Below, piece by piece: positions 19,638-30,899 of a stretch of DNA of 64,000 nt. The position numbers and the translations under genes were made by a program. Position 1 is the stretch's first letter; every line of letters starts with the position of its first letter. The notes below the pieces were generated by a model, which saw nothing but the letters and a program-made list of their open reading frames with translations, ran no database searches and had not been told where the DNA came from. Source of the DNA: Bolinopsis microptera (taxonomy: Eukaryota; Ctenophora; Tentaculata; Lobata; Bolinopsidae); NCBI RefSeq assembly GCF_026151205.1, contig NC_087080.1:1420879-1484878 (forward strand). The letters run 5' to 3'.

Positions 19638-20635
19638 ATAACATAAACCCGCCACGCAAAGGGTTTATATAACAGATCATCCCGCGCTAGCGGGATGATC
19701 TGATAAACACATACGAGTGCGCGCAGCGCACGAGTTTTGTGTTAATATGTAATCCCGAAGCGCCAGCTGAGGGATTACATTTATTTAGCCCTGAGCGTGA
19801 AGTGTTTATGGATTATAATTATCTCCGGCGATTTCGACAAGGGATTTGAATGTCAAACCGATCTGTCATAGTGGAGCAATAGCTTGAACGTTAGCAGGAA
19901 CAAGAGCTGGAAGGAGAGCAAGCAAAACAATACTATTTTTAGGGCACGGACAAGGGTAGCTGGCTAGTCGCCAACTTCTCACGCCACGCGTTGGAGAAAT
20001 TCCAAGAATTAGCTGCTTTGGCAACGTTCCCAGGAATTTGCGTGTAAAAGAAGTAGACGGTTACGATGTTTCATATCACGTGGTGCGCTTTCGTGTCACG
20101 TGGTATAGACTCGGCGTATGCTATTGGTGGCACGTGGTACGCACTCTAAGTAAACTATAGGTAAAAATATAATATTAATCATAAGCTAAAATGTACTAAT
20201 CTTTGTATTCTAAATGGGGAAAAAGAAGAAACATTGTCAGTCAGTTGAGAAAATTGTCAGTCAGGCTATATGGCAGCTTTGTAGATGTTGTGACTATGCT
20301 AGTAGTGGTCCCAGGCTTGCGACTGGAATTGCGGTGTTAAATCGATTTAATGGTACCAACGATCCACCTCCCACTTGTTGTTTGGTACTTAGCATTAAAG
20401 ACGCGCCCACGTGATCGCGCGTCTAACTGTTCTACTATTATCGAGTTCTAATAAGCGGTATCATTGATTATTGTAAGTCGGAGAATTGAATGATAAACAT
20501 CAGTTACGACTAAAAAGCGGGCCGGGTTTATACAAATTTCCGGGGCGGGATGATATCACCTTTAGATGTTTATCTAACAGCGGGCCGGGCTGAGTGATAA
20601 TATGATCCCGCGTCGAAATCCCGGAGATATTTATA
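19638..20635. mobile_element. 998-bp insertion unique to copy A, hairpin-rich
   Basis: Copy B reads straight from gagttaaa to ctatgttaattg at 60103, so this block is inserted here or deleted there. It opens with strong hairpins: ATAAACCC/GGGTTTAT, CAGATCATCCC/GGGATGATCTG with only gcgctagc between, GTGCGC/GCGCAC, and ATGTAATCCC/GGGATTACAT. It ends with gggccggg-type patches. No target duplication or transposase is visible. The short ORF at 20214-20414 is not convincing. Confidence 0.5.
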
Positions 20636-21294
20636 CTATGTTAATTGAATGTCTTACTAATTAAGTTTTACATTCTTTATTCCTCGAAATACTTAAGAGT
20701 GCACGACAGAAAGTCTAACACTAACAGGACCACTATTTAGATGGAGCTGTTTTAGTTTATTTGCTTACTTTTCATCGGCTTTAAATATTTAAACCACGTA
20801 TTTATCGATGATCATTTTTTTTGGAATTCGTTGTTTTATTTTTGTAAAATTACAAAATAACATTGTTTATCGAGAACAAATTAAAAAAGTTTTTCTCAGA
20901 TAACAATTGGATCCTTGCTTAAGCTAAACCACATTCAATTCAATTTGATGTGCTGAAAACAGGAAAGTTCTATATCCGTTGCTCATAAGGTTCAATTAAA
21001 AATAAAATAATTTTAAGTTCCATCCTGTATATCCTCCTGCCACGGTAATATTTAAAATTGGCTATTTTAGTAAAAAGGAGTAATTTTAGTGGTTTGAGAT
21101 TCGTTGTTCATACATGAATTGCATAAAGGCATTTTGTTTATTTGGTGTAATGAAAATTACTAAAAATTTCCAGTCATTGACTGTGCTTGAATGATTTTAT
21201 GTGTAAGATACATCTCCTAAAGTTTAGCAGATTATTTATATAAGAAGTGTATCCGAATTATAGAAGAAGCTTACGTTTAATTAACAAATGAAGC
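20636..21294. other. Duplicated non-coding flank
   Basis: Matches copy B at 60104-60255 and again from 62190, where copy B has a 1.9-kb insertion. AT-rich; no gene seen. Confidence 0.55.
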
Positions 21295-22413
21295 TTTTTG
21301 TGTTCAACCAAGGGATAGTTCGACAAGGTTGATGACATTCCATGAAGGTGTCTAATCAGAACACCACAGAAGAACACCTGATAGCAGATCGGCCAATCAC
21401 AGTCTCAGACGGTGGTCTATGGATCGTAAGAATGGATAATGAGCGGCAGAGTTTAAAGATAATGAGCAGCAGACACAGGACTCTGTGAGATTCGGAGACG
21501 ATATATGGGGATGACGATCGGAAGATAGAGCAGTCTAAGCCAGCACAGCCGATAGGGTTGTTCCAGTACTCAGGGGCCAGTAGGCCGGTTTCGACCAGCT
21601 ACGCTATGTTTCGATAAGCTTGCTAGTCGTAGTAATCCAGTAAGTTCTTTTTCTTAATTTGATGTGAGCGTTTAATTTAGCTGTATTGTTTCTAAATTAA
21701 AAGTTCAGACGTGCATTTATAATAATATTGTTTCCAATTGTCAATTCCTGTTTCCTCCATTCATCTTAATCAACGCAGCTAGTAATACGTAATTTCTATC
21801 CAGGTTCAACCAGACACGAATACATGTTGCAGTTTTGTTGATAAGATTCCTCCTAAACTAGATGACCATTCCTTAAACCATCATGCGTGTTAGGTTCGTT
21901 CTAGAGGTAGATTACTTTTTTATTCATTTCAGTATGTTAGATCTAAAAATAATAAGAAGGTAGTTGAACATCGTAATTCCTCATTCTCAATCAATATTTT
22001 GGTGTTCAACCAAGGGACAGTTCGACACGGTTGATGACATTCCATGGAGGTGTCCAATCAGAACACCACAGAAGAACACCTGATAGCAGATCGGCCAATC
22101 ACAGTCTCAGACGGTGGTCTATGGATCGTAAGAATGGATAATGAGCGGCAGAGTTTAAAGATAATGAGCAGCAGACACAGGACTCTGTGAGATTCGGAGA
22201 CGATATATGGGGATGACGATCGGAGGATAGAGCAGTCTTAAGCCAGCACAGCCAATAGGGTTGTTCCAGTACTCAGGGGCCAGTTGGCCGGTTTCGACCA
22301 GTTACGCTATATTTTGATAAGCTTGCTAGTCGTAGTAATCCAGTAAGTTATTTTTCTTAATTTGATGTGAGCGTTTAATTTAGCTGTCTTGCTTCTAAAT
22401 TAGGAGTTCAGAC
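21295..22413. repeat. Two tandem copies of a roughly 700-bp repeat
   Basis: The phrase gtgttcaaccaagggatag begins at about 21299 and recurs at about 22003 as caagggacag, followed by closely matching sequence (gcagatcggccaatcacagtctc, gagcggcagagtttaaagata). A third copy is at 62700-63217. The tail of the unit leads into the satellite at 22414. Confidence 0.8.
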
Positions 22414-25368
22414 GTGAATTTATAATAATATTGTTTAGAATTGTCTATTCCAGTTTCCTCCATTCATCTTAATCAACGCAGCTAGTAATACGTAATTTCT
22501 ATCCAGGTTTAACCAGACACGAATACATGTTGCAGTTTTGTTGATAAGATTCCTCCTAAACTAGATGACCATTCCTAAGACCATCATGCGTGTTAGGTTC
22601 GTTCTAGAGGTAGATTACTTTTCTATTAATCTCAGCATGATAGATCTAGGAATAATAAGAGTACTACTACTACTATGTCGGAACTCCCCTCCCCTTCTTC
22701 AAGATCGTATAAGGAAGCTCCCTTTGTCTTGCTCTACTATTTGTTACATTGACCTCTACAGCCCTTTAAGATAATCTTTTAATTTGTTACCTCTCAGGAC
22801 CATAGTATACCATACAAGACATTTCTTTAACTCCTCGTTACGACACATAGAAGAAATGAAACAGAGAGAAGAATACGGCAGTCATCTATGGATTCTCTCA
22901 AAAGACTAACAGAAGGAACAACCCAGTTTGATCTTTCTGAACTATACATTTTATACTGGTATAGTATTGTTATCTATTTTTACCTATTGTTACCTTTTTA
23001 TCCGTGCTAGTTAATCAGGTTTTTGGGTACTGGGCCATCCTGGTTAGCCTGCTATGGGCCGTTCCCCTGGCTTATGCAGGTGAATTTATAATAATATTGT
23101 TTTCAATTGTCTATTCCAGTTTCCTCCATTCATCTAAATCAATGCAGCTAGTAATAAGTAATTTCTATCCAGGTTCAACCAGACACGAATACATGTTGCA
23201 GTTTTGTTGATAAGATTCCTCCTAAACTAGATGACCATTCCTAAGACCATCATGCGTGTTAGTTTCGTTCTAGAGGTAAATTACTTTTCTATTAATCTCG
23301 GCATGTTAGATCTAGGAATAATAAGAGTACTACTACTACTATGTCGGAACTCCCCTCCCCTTCTTCAAGATCGTATAAGTAAGCTCCCTTTGTCTTGCTC
23401 TACTATTTGTTACATTGACCTCTACAGCCCTTTAAGATAATCTTTTAATTTGTTACCTGTCAGGACCATAGTATACCATACAAGACATTTCTTTAACTCC
23501 TCGTTACAGTTAGGTTACAACCACACATAGAAGAAAGGAAACAGAGAGAAGAATACGGCAGTCATCTATGGACTCTTTCAAAAGACTAACAGAACGAACA
23601 TCCCGGTTTGATCTTTCTAAACTATACATTTTATACTGGTATAGTATTGTTATCTATTTTTACCTATTGTTACCTTTTTATCCGTGCTAGTTAATTAGGT
23701 TTTTGGGTACTGGGCCATCCTGGTTAGCCTGCTATGGGCCGTTCCCCTGGCTTATGCAGGTGAATTTATAATAATATTGTTTTCAATTGTCTATTCCAGT
23801 TTCCTTCATTCATCTAAATCAATGCAGCTAGTAATAAGTAATTTCTATCCAGGTTCAACCGGACACGAATACATGTTGCAGTTTTGTTGATAAGATTCCT
23901 CCTAAACTAGATGACCATTCCTAAGACCATCATGCGTGTTAGGTTCGTTCTAGAGGTAGATTACTTTTCTATTAATCTCGGCATGTTAGATCTAGGAATA
24001 ATAAGAGTACTACTACTACTATGTCGGAACTCCCCTCCCCTTCTTCAAGATCGTATAAGTAAGCTCCCTTTGTCTTGCTCTACTATTTGTTACATTGACC
24101 TCTACAGCCCTTTAAGATAATCTTTTAATTTGTTACCTCTCAGGACCATAGTATACCATACAAGACATTTCTTTAACTCCTCGTTACGACACATAGAAGA
24201 AATGAAACAGAGAGAAGAATACGGCAGTCATCTATGGATTCTCTCAAAAGACTAACAGAAGGAACAACCCAGTTTGATCTTTCTGAACTATACATTTTAT
24301 ACTGGTATAGTATTGTTATCTATTTTTACCTATTGTTACCTTTTTATCCGTGCTAGTTAATCAGGTTTTTGGGTACTGGGCCATCCTGGTTAGCCTGCTA
24401 TGGGCCGTTCCCCTGGCTTATGCAGGTGAATTTATAATAATATTGTTTTCAATTGTCTATTCCAGTTTCCTTCATTCATCTAAATCAATGCAGCTAGTAA
24501 TAAGTAATTTCTATCCAGGTTCAACCGGACACGAATACATGTTGCAGTTTTGATGATAAGATTCCTCCTAAACTAGATGACCATTCCTAAAACCATCATG
24601 CGTGTTAGGTTCGTTCTAGAGGTAGATTACTTTTTCTATTAATCTCAGCATGTTAGATCTAGGAATAATAAGAGTACTACTACTACTATGTCGGAACTCC
24701 CCTCCCCTTCTTCAGAGCGTGTAAGGAAGCTCCCTTTGTCTTGCTCTACTATTTGTTACATTGACCTCTACCGCCCTTTAAGATAATCTTTTAACGTGTT
24801 ACCTCTCAGGACCATAGTATACCATACAAGACATTTCTTTAACTCCTCGTTACAGTTAGGTTACAACCACACATAGAAGAAAGGAAACAGAGAGAAGAAT
24901 ACGGCAGTCATCTATGGACTCTTTCAAAAGACTAACAGAACGAACATCCCGGTTTGATCTTTCTAAACTATACATTTTATACTGGTATAGTATTGTTATC
25001 TATTTTTACCTATTGTTACCTTTTTATCCGTGCTAGTTAATTAGGTTTTTGGGTACTGGGCCATCCTGGTTAGCCTGCTATGGGCCGTTCCCCTGGCTTA
25101 TGCAGGTGAATTTATAATAATATTGTTTTCAATTGTCTATTCCAGTTTCCTTCATTCATCTAAATCAATGCAGCTAGTAATAAGTAATTTCTATCCAGGT
25201 TCAACCAGACACGAATACATGTTGCAGTTTTGTTGATAAGATTCCTCCTAAACTAGATGACCATTCCTAAGACCATCATGCGTGTTAGGTTCGTTCTAGA
25301 GGTAGATTACTTTTCTATTAATCTCAGCATGTTAGATCTAGGAATAATAAGAGTACTACTACTACTAC
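22414..25368. repeat. Satellite array with alternating 666- and 680-bp units
   Basis: Unit starts at gtgaatttataataatattg occur at 22414, 23080, 23760, 24426 and 25106, giving lengths 666, 680, 666 and 680. The short form reads ctcgttacgacacat; the long form has 14 more bases (agttaggttacaac type). The alternation shows the amplified unit is a 1346-bp dimer. The last unit is cut at about 25368 by a LINE and resumes at 28668. The 69-codon ORFs in each unit are by-products of the repeat. Confidence 0.9.
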
Positions 25369-25565
25369 TAAACGGATTAAACGGATTAAACGGATTAAAC
25401 GATTCAAAAGTCAAATTACAATGGTAATGTCTGACCAGATATAAAAAATTAAATTTACCCAAAAGTCATAAAATATATATATATATACCCCGTAAATCTT
25501 AAGAGTGACATTCAAAATACTTAATAATTTAAATGAACTTTTCTGAAAGTGTTCCGAGTCATAGA

Positions 25566-26804
25566 TTATAATTTGGCAATATTGTTAATGTTAGGAATTT
25601 GTTTGGGGGACGCTTTAGGGAATCTTCGTTCATGAGCTTTGGTAAGGAACCTTCCTAGGTCTCCGATGGTTGTAGGGTGTGCGAAGATCTGTCCAATGTC
25701 AGAGAAGAGTAATGTTTTACTTTGTTGGGACAAACAGTGGCGGAGATCTTCATAGAGAGGGCAAGTACGCAATACATGAAGTTCATCTTCGATGATTGGA
25801 TCAGGGAAAGGAAGCTCTAGAAGAAGATCGAGTGACTCCACATCTGTAGTAGAACAGTGTTTGCATGCCCTATTCGAAAGTTTTTGTCGATGTATGCCGT
25901 GTCTTCCAGTTTCGATGTTGTATTGATGCGAGCTTGTTCTGAGTTGCGCAAGTCTCCTAGTCTGCTGTGGCCGTAGGTTGATCGACAGGTATGTTTCGCA
26001 ACCGAAGCTTGCCTTGATGAGGTTGTAGAATCCTAGTTTTCTGTTGAGTTTTCGCTCTTTGTTCCATTGTTGAACGAAAAGGGTTTTCATAGCCTCGCTG
26101 ATTTTGAGCGGGTTTGAAATATCACTTCCTCCTGTCAGTTCTTTCACTGTGTTCTTGGTGGATTCCAGCCGGGAGAACCATAACAGTTTCAGATCCCTCT
26201 GCTCGGCGTAAGCGTGCCTCACTAAAGAAGAGCATCCCTCTTTGTCCAGTCCCTCCAACCTCCCGAGGTAGCTATAGACTTGGGACGTAAGCTCGATGGC
26301 AAGCGGGTATCTTCCAGTGTCACCCCACACAGCGGTGTTTGAAGTCGATTTGTTGACATTCATAGTCCATTTCATAAATGATAGGTGAACTTTCTCCAGG
26401 GGGTCTTTTGCTGTATCCTGAGTAGCCGGATAACTCCCCGAAGCAAAGATAGACATGAAATTTGTCATGGGAAGCCAGATCTGACACCCGTAGGATAGAA
26501 CAGGAACAATCAGAGTGTCGAAAAGCTTAAACACAGTTGTCTTCCGGAGGTATCGAAGGTCAAGCATACTTTTGAGAGAGAAGTAGCTCCGGAGCCCTTT
26601 TTGTCTAAGCTTTATCTGTGCAAGTTTTAATGATCCCGTGAGTGTGAACGTAATTCCAAGATATGTGTACTCACGCACTGATGGCAAGGTCATTTCCCCG
26701 TAGAAAAAATTAGTACTGTCCTTGAGCACCCGTCCTGCCCGGTTAAACACCATAATTGCTGTTTTTGATATCTGGTGGATTCGTGTAGTGTTTTTGAGTC
26801 TCAT
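25566..26804 (-). pseudogene. LINE ORF2 C-terminal region
   Basis: About 400 codons. After a short spurious start the frame enters the RT thumb region at ISKTAIMVFNRAGR, continues through a YLGITFT block and PVLSYGCQIW, and ends with a Cys/His motif (CKHC, then HVLRTCPLYEDL) of the kind found near the C-terminus of many LINE ORF2 proteins. It belongs with the RT at 26930-28364. Confidence 0.85.
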
Positions 26805-26969
26805 GATTTGATAGTTCTTTTATTCAAATTTCTGATTGTTTCTGAATAGACTCAGTGATGACAGATTCTAATGGAAATAAATAGCTGAATAACGTATCGA
26901 CATTTCTACGTCATACTCATATTCTCAAATTATTTGTTATATAGTAGTGTTGAAAGTATTAAAAAGTAT
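26772..26969. mobile_element. 198-bp insertion with 11-bp target duplication inside the LINE RT
   Basis: The 11-mer gtttttgatat occurs at 26761-26771 and 26970-26980, exactly flanking the block. It splits the codons for ISKT, and the RT frame on either side is consistent with one insertion event. Long direct duplications of this size are typical of retroposed elements such as SINEs. A stretch within it (aattatttgttatatagt, followed by a gtgttgaaagtatt tail) recurs at about 45035-45066. Confidence 0.75.
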
Positions 26970-27400
26970 GTTTTTGATATGTTAACCGATAACCCCCACT
27001 CTTGACAGTAGGTGTGTAAAACTTCTAACATTCTTTGAAGACTTTCTTGATCGAGAGCCAACAGAATCAGGTCATCGGCCCAGAGGAGGTGGGTTACTCT
27101 AGTACTTTTCAGTAACGGTACTTCGACATTTTCCATAGAATTAAGGTCTTCTGATAGTTGGTGTATGAAGCATTTGAAGAGTTCTGGAGACATGGGGTGT
27201 CCTTGTTCAGTCCCGCAAAGAACATCGATCTTTTCAGAGAGCTTGTTCAAGAGCTTGATTTTTGCTTTGGAGTTTGTGTACATGAACTCCATGCAACCAA
27301 AGAATCTTCCTTTGATGCCTAGTTTCCAGAGTTTGTACAAGAGTGCCTCCCGGCAGACTGTATCAAACGCTTTGGCGTAGTCAACAAAACAGGAGAACAA
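26930..27400 (-). pseudogene. LINE reverse transcriptase, catalytic part
   Basis: Contains the first Asp block (FVDYAKAFDTV), the GTEQGHPMSPELF block and the second catalytic pair in LLWADDLILL (W instead of the usual Y or F before ADD). The frame is lost upstream at about 27400-27480 and downstream at the 198-bp insertion. Confidence 0.85.
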
Positions 27401-27482
27401 TCTGCCTTTGTCAGTTAGCTTTTACATATTTTTCTATGCAAGTCGACAGTGTCAATATATGATCTGCTGTTTGCGCGTTTTT

Positions 27483-28364
27483 TCAAAACCCCAGTTGATT
27501 GGGGGTGTCAGGGTTTGTCTCAGCACGGAATTTTATAAGTCTCTGGAGGAGAATACTTGCAAACAGTTTTCCCACGTTGCTGGCTACTGCAATTGCCCTA
27601 TAGTTGTTGGGATCGTAGATGTTGCCTTTTTTGTGCAGAGGCGTCACAACAGATGTTCCCCAGGGATAAACTCTGTGTGATAAACATAGGTTAAAGAGAT
27701 GCAGTATAGCGCACTGCATATGTTTTCCAGAGAGTTTGAGAAATTCATTGGGGATTAAATCCTCCGACACTGCTTTCCCTTTCTTGAGCACTCGAGTACA
27801 AGCCAACAGTTCTTCGGAGCTTATGTCTTGGTCAAGGATTTCTGTGAGTGTTTGCTGGGTGGCATCTCTGTCCATTTCGTCTTGTAGTTCTTTTATTTTC
27901 TTAGGGCTGATCGATGGTTTACTATACAGCTCTTTGAAGAATTTGCTGAAGTTAAGCATATCAAAGACGTCCAATTTGCTTCCATTTGTCTTCATATCTT
28001 TAAGCCTCTTGAAACGGGACCAGTTAATATTTTTGCCTCGTTCGATGTCACTACATAGGTCCTCTATGAATGCAGACTTTTTAAGTTTTATGAGTTTCCG
28101 ATATGATCGTCGACTTTCATAGTAAGAGTCTCTGAGTTTTTTATTCGTAGGATTTTTGCCGTAACTTTTGGACAGTTTGTTCAACTCCCGCTTGCCGTTT
28201 ATACAACTTACATCAAACCACGGAGCTTTGGGCTTCATCCTTTGTCTCCTTTTTCTTTTTCCGCTCACTATTTTCCTATCTGGCTTGTTCCTCGGACCCT
28301 TTGTCGGAAGAATAACATCGGCAATGTCTTGGAAGATAGATACGAGTTCTTCATTAAGACACAA
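27483..28364 (-). pseudogene. LINE inter-domain region and RT start
   Basis: Basic linker (GKRKRRQRMKPKAPWFD), then RT fingers with GKAVSEDLIPNEFLK, TPLHKKGN..NNYRAIAV and a terminal NQLGF block. Continues into 26930-27400 after a frame break. Confidence 0.85.
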
Positions 28365-28405
28365 AACTTGTTCTCTGTCTGTGCATTGGGTTTCCGCGAT
28401 TCGGG

Positions 28406-28648
28406 TTATTTTCTGAACAAATTCTGGCGAATTCTGGATCGCATGAAACTGAAATTGAAGTTTCTCGTCCTCATTATCCCATTTGTATTTTTATGTGCGT
28501 CTTCTAGTGTTTCAAGTAGATCCTCTGCATCAACCAAGTTGTGTTTGTGCTTTATTTTGCAGATGCACGGCTTGTGGTCAGAAAATTTGTTAAGATTCTG
28601 CACTTGGAATGACAGCACTGATTCCAACAATTCAGGTGTGACTGCCAT
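28406..28648 (-). pseudogene. LINE endonuclease end
   Basis: About 80 codons with SDHKPC, the conserved SDH block of apurinic-type LINE endonucleases. The N-terminal three quarters of the domain are absent because of 5' truncation. Confidence 0.7.
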
Positions 28649-28667
28649 ATAGTCAACTACGCTGGCA

Positions 28668-29100
28668 CCTATGTCGGAACTCCCCTCCCCTTCTTCAAGA
28701 TCGTGAAAGGAAGCTCCCTTTGTCTTGCTCTACTATTTGTTACATTGACCTCTACCGCCCTTTAAGATAATCTTTTAATTTGTTACCTCTCAGGACCATA
28801 GTATACCATACAAGACATTTCTTTAACTCCTCGTTACAGTTAGGTTATAACGACACATAGAAGAAAGGAAACAGAGAGAAGAATACGGCAGTCATCTATG
28901 GATTCTCTCAAAAGACTAACAGAAGGAACAACCCAGTTTGATCTTTCTAGACTATGCATCTTAAATACTGGTATAGTATTGTTATATATTTTTTACCTAT
29001 TGTTACATTTTTATCCGTGCTAGTTAATCAGGTTTTTTGGGTACTGGGCCATCCTGGTTACCCTGCTATGGGCCGGGCCGTTCCCCTGAATAATGCAGGT
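28668..29100. repeat. Remainder of the interrupted satellite unit
   Basis: Resumes exactly where 25368 stopped and continues to the gggccgttcccctg end. It keeps an ancestral-looking junction (gttacagttaggttataacgacac) from which both the 666- and 680-bp variants can be derived. Confidence 0.85.
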
Positions 29101-29587
29101 CTAATTTACCCATATATAAGTATATATTATACATATGTCGGAACTACGCCAGATAACCCCCTCCATATATCCTTGTCCCGCATCATGGTTTACAGTTCCT
29201 CTTTAGAGTTTGTCCCAACAATCAACATCCTTCAGTAACATAGACAAGTAGCTTTGTCTTGGTCGGCCTTGCTGTTATCTATCATGCATAGGTTCCCATA
29301 AGACCAAATCACTGGTAAGTAGCTCCGGATGTCTGATGCAGTGTCCCACCAATTTTAATTTCCAGTTTCCTAACTTGTTTGACAGACCTTGTCCTTCCAT
29401 GAGATACCCAGCACCATACGCAGCATCTTTGTGTATGTCCCGTCCAAACATTTCTCTTGAGCCTTTGTCAGTATCCAGGTTTCTGATCCGTAGAGTAGTA
29501 CTGACTCACAAGCCTCTATGAGCAATTGAGAATCTTTAAGAGTTTGGATTTCCAGATATCCTTCAGTCTATAGTTGAACATCGTAGT
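29101..29587. other. No gene seen
   Basis: Contains a piece of satellite-like sequence (atgtcggaactacgcc at about 29134). The interval 29290-29530 could be old LINE sequence on the minus strand, but I cannot support a frame. Confidence 0.3.
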
Positions 29588-29990
29588 TCCTTATTCTCAA
29601 TTAATGTCACATATCTACGAGGAGTTGTACAGTAAGCTATGTTGTGACGTCATCAGGCCATGTTGTGACGTACAACATCGTAGTTCCTTATTCTCAATTA
29701 ATGTCACATATCTACGAGGAGTTGTACAGTGAGCTATGTTGTGACGTCATCAGGCCATGTTGTGACGTCATCAGGCCATGTTGTGACGTACAACATCGTA
29801 GTTCCTTATTCTCAATTAATGTCACATATCTACGAGGATTCCTGCTAATACCGTGTTGTTACTTGCTATTGTCGGTACCAGCTTGATCGGGTTACTAGGT
29901 TACCAGGTTACCAGGTTACTAGGTTACTAGGTTACTAATTAATGTCACATATCTACGAGGATTCCTGCTAATACCGTGTTGTTACTTGCT
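29588..29990. repeat. Tandem repeats with CRE palindromes and a short gttac array
   Basis: The block aattaatgtcacatatctacgagga recurs about four times between 29598 and 29960. Between copies lies gttgtgacgtcatcaggccat, with perfect TGACGTCA at 29644, 29742 and 29763. A separate 8-bp type array (aggttacc/aggttact) is at about 29893-29938. Confidence 0.8.
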
Positions 29991-30895
29991 ATTGTCGGTA
30001 CCAGCTTGATCGGGCGCCAAGAATAATTGATTCTCCTTCGTCAGCCGAGACGGTTAGTTCAGTTACAACGTCTGCATAGAGTAGTAGATATATATTCCAA
30101 TTTAGGAAAATGGGTTCCTTTATAATAATAATTATACTAATCCCAGGTGTAACAGTAGGAGGATCTAGGAACACGTTAAATCATATTATAACACTGATGG
30201 AGAGTAACTGAAGACCCCGTGTCTAACGAAGTGTGAATTAACACACTGCCTTGGTACCCTCTAGTCGGCTGTGTTTTCGGGCTGCCTGGCGTTCAATTCC
30301 TGGAGTTGGTCACCCCCAGGACTGGAAATACGTCACCAGGCAAGTGAAACAGGGTGGTAAGGGGACGACAGTCCACACCTAGCTAGTATCTTATCTTTTT
30401 GAACCCCACAAAGTGTGGAAAATTACCCATGTTTTATGGAAATCATATAATTAGGAAGATAAGATATACTTTAAGTGAACTGCAAGCAAGCGAAAAAAAA
30501 GTTCATAGTTGTGACAGCTAAGTCCTCTATTGGCCAGACCGTCGGTGGCACCCAGGAGTGCCAATCCCCTGGTCATCCATCGGTACAGACTGGGTCCCTT
30601 GCCGGTGGGTTCACATATGCGTAATATTCTTTAATTTAAAAGATTGCGTAACCTGCTCAATGTACAGTCGGGCCTACACAAGCTTAACGCGACCTGGTCT
30701 TTATGATCGTCCAGTAAGTAAGCGATTGTAGCTGTTGTGATCGAGGGGATTAAAAATCGAACCTCGGGAAACAAAGGGCAGTTCTTTAAACTGCGGAATT
30801 GTGGTCAGCTCAGATTGCGCCTGTATGCACATACAATATACATGATTACATAAGAATAAATAAGTAGGTAAGGGTGCATAAAATAAAAGTTATGA
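29991..30895. other. No gene seen; possible tRNA-like B box
   Basis: At 30288-30300 the sequence gcgttcaattcctgg resembles a Pol III B box, and the 30200-30380 stretch could be a SINE head. No matching tail or target duplication was found. The rest is non-coding. Confidence 0.25.
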
Positions 30896-30899
30896 TTAA

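Larger units (their letters stand above)
25369..28667 (-). mobile_element. 5'-truncated, broken LINE inserted in the satellite
   Basis: The left (3') end carries three copies of a 9-bp tail, taaacggat type, next to the satellite's (cta)n. The right (5') end stops inside the endonuclease and satellite sequence resumes at tgtcggaactcccc. Coding blocks on the minus strand: endonuclease end with SDHKPC (28648-28406), reverse transcriptase (28364-27483 and 27400-26930) and C-terminal region (26804-25566). Frame breaks separate them and a 198-bp insertion splits the RT. Inactive. Confidence 0.9.

Noticed and set aside
22565..24553. Repeated 67-69 codon ORFs in the satellite
   Set aside because: They recur because the DNA repeats; no conserved protein features, and other units carry disruptions.
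29893..29938. Telomere-like ggttac array
   Set aside because: Short, with a mixed aggttacc/aggttact unit, and not continuous with any telomeric repeat.
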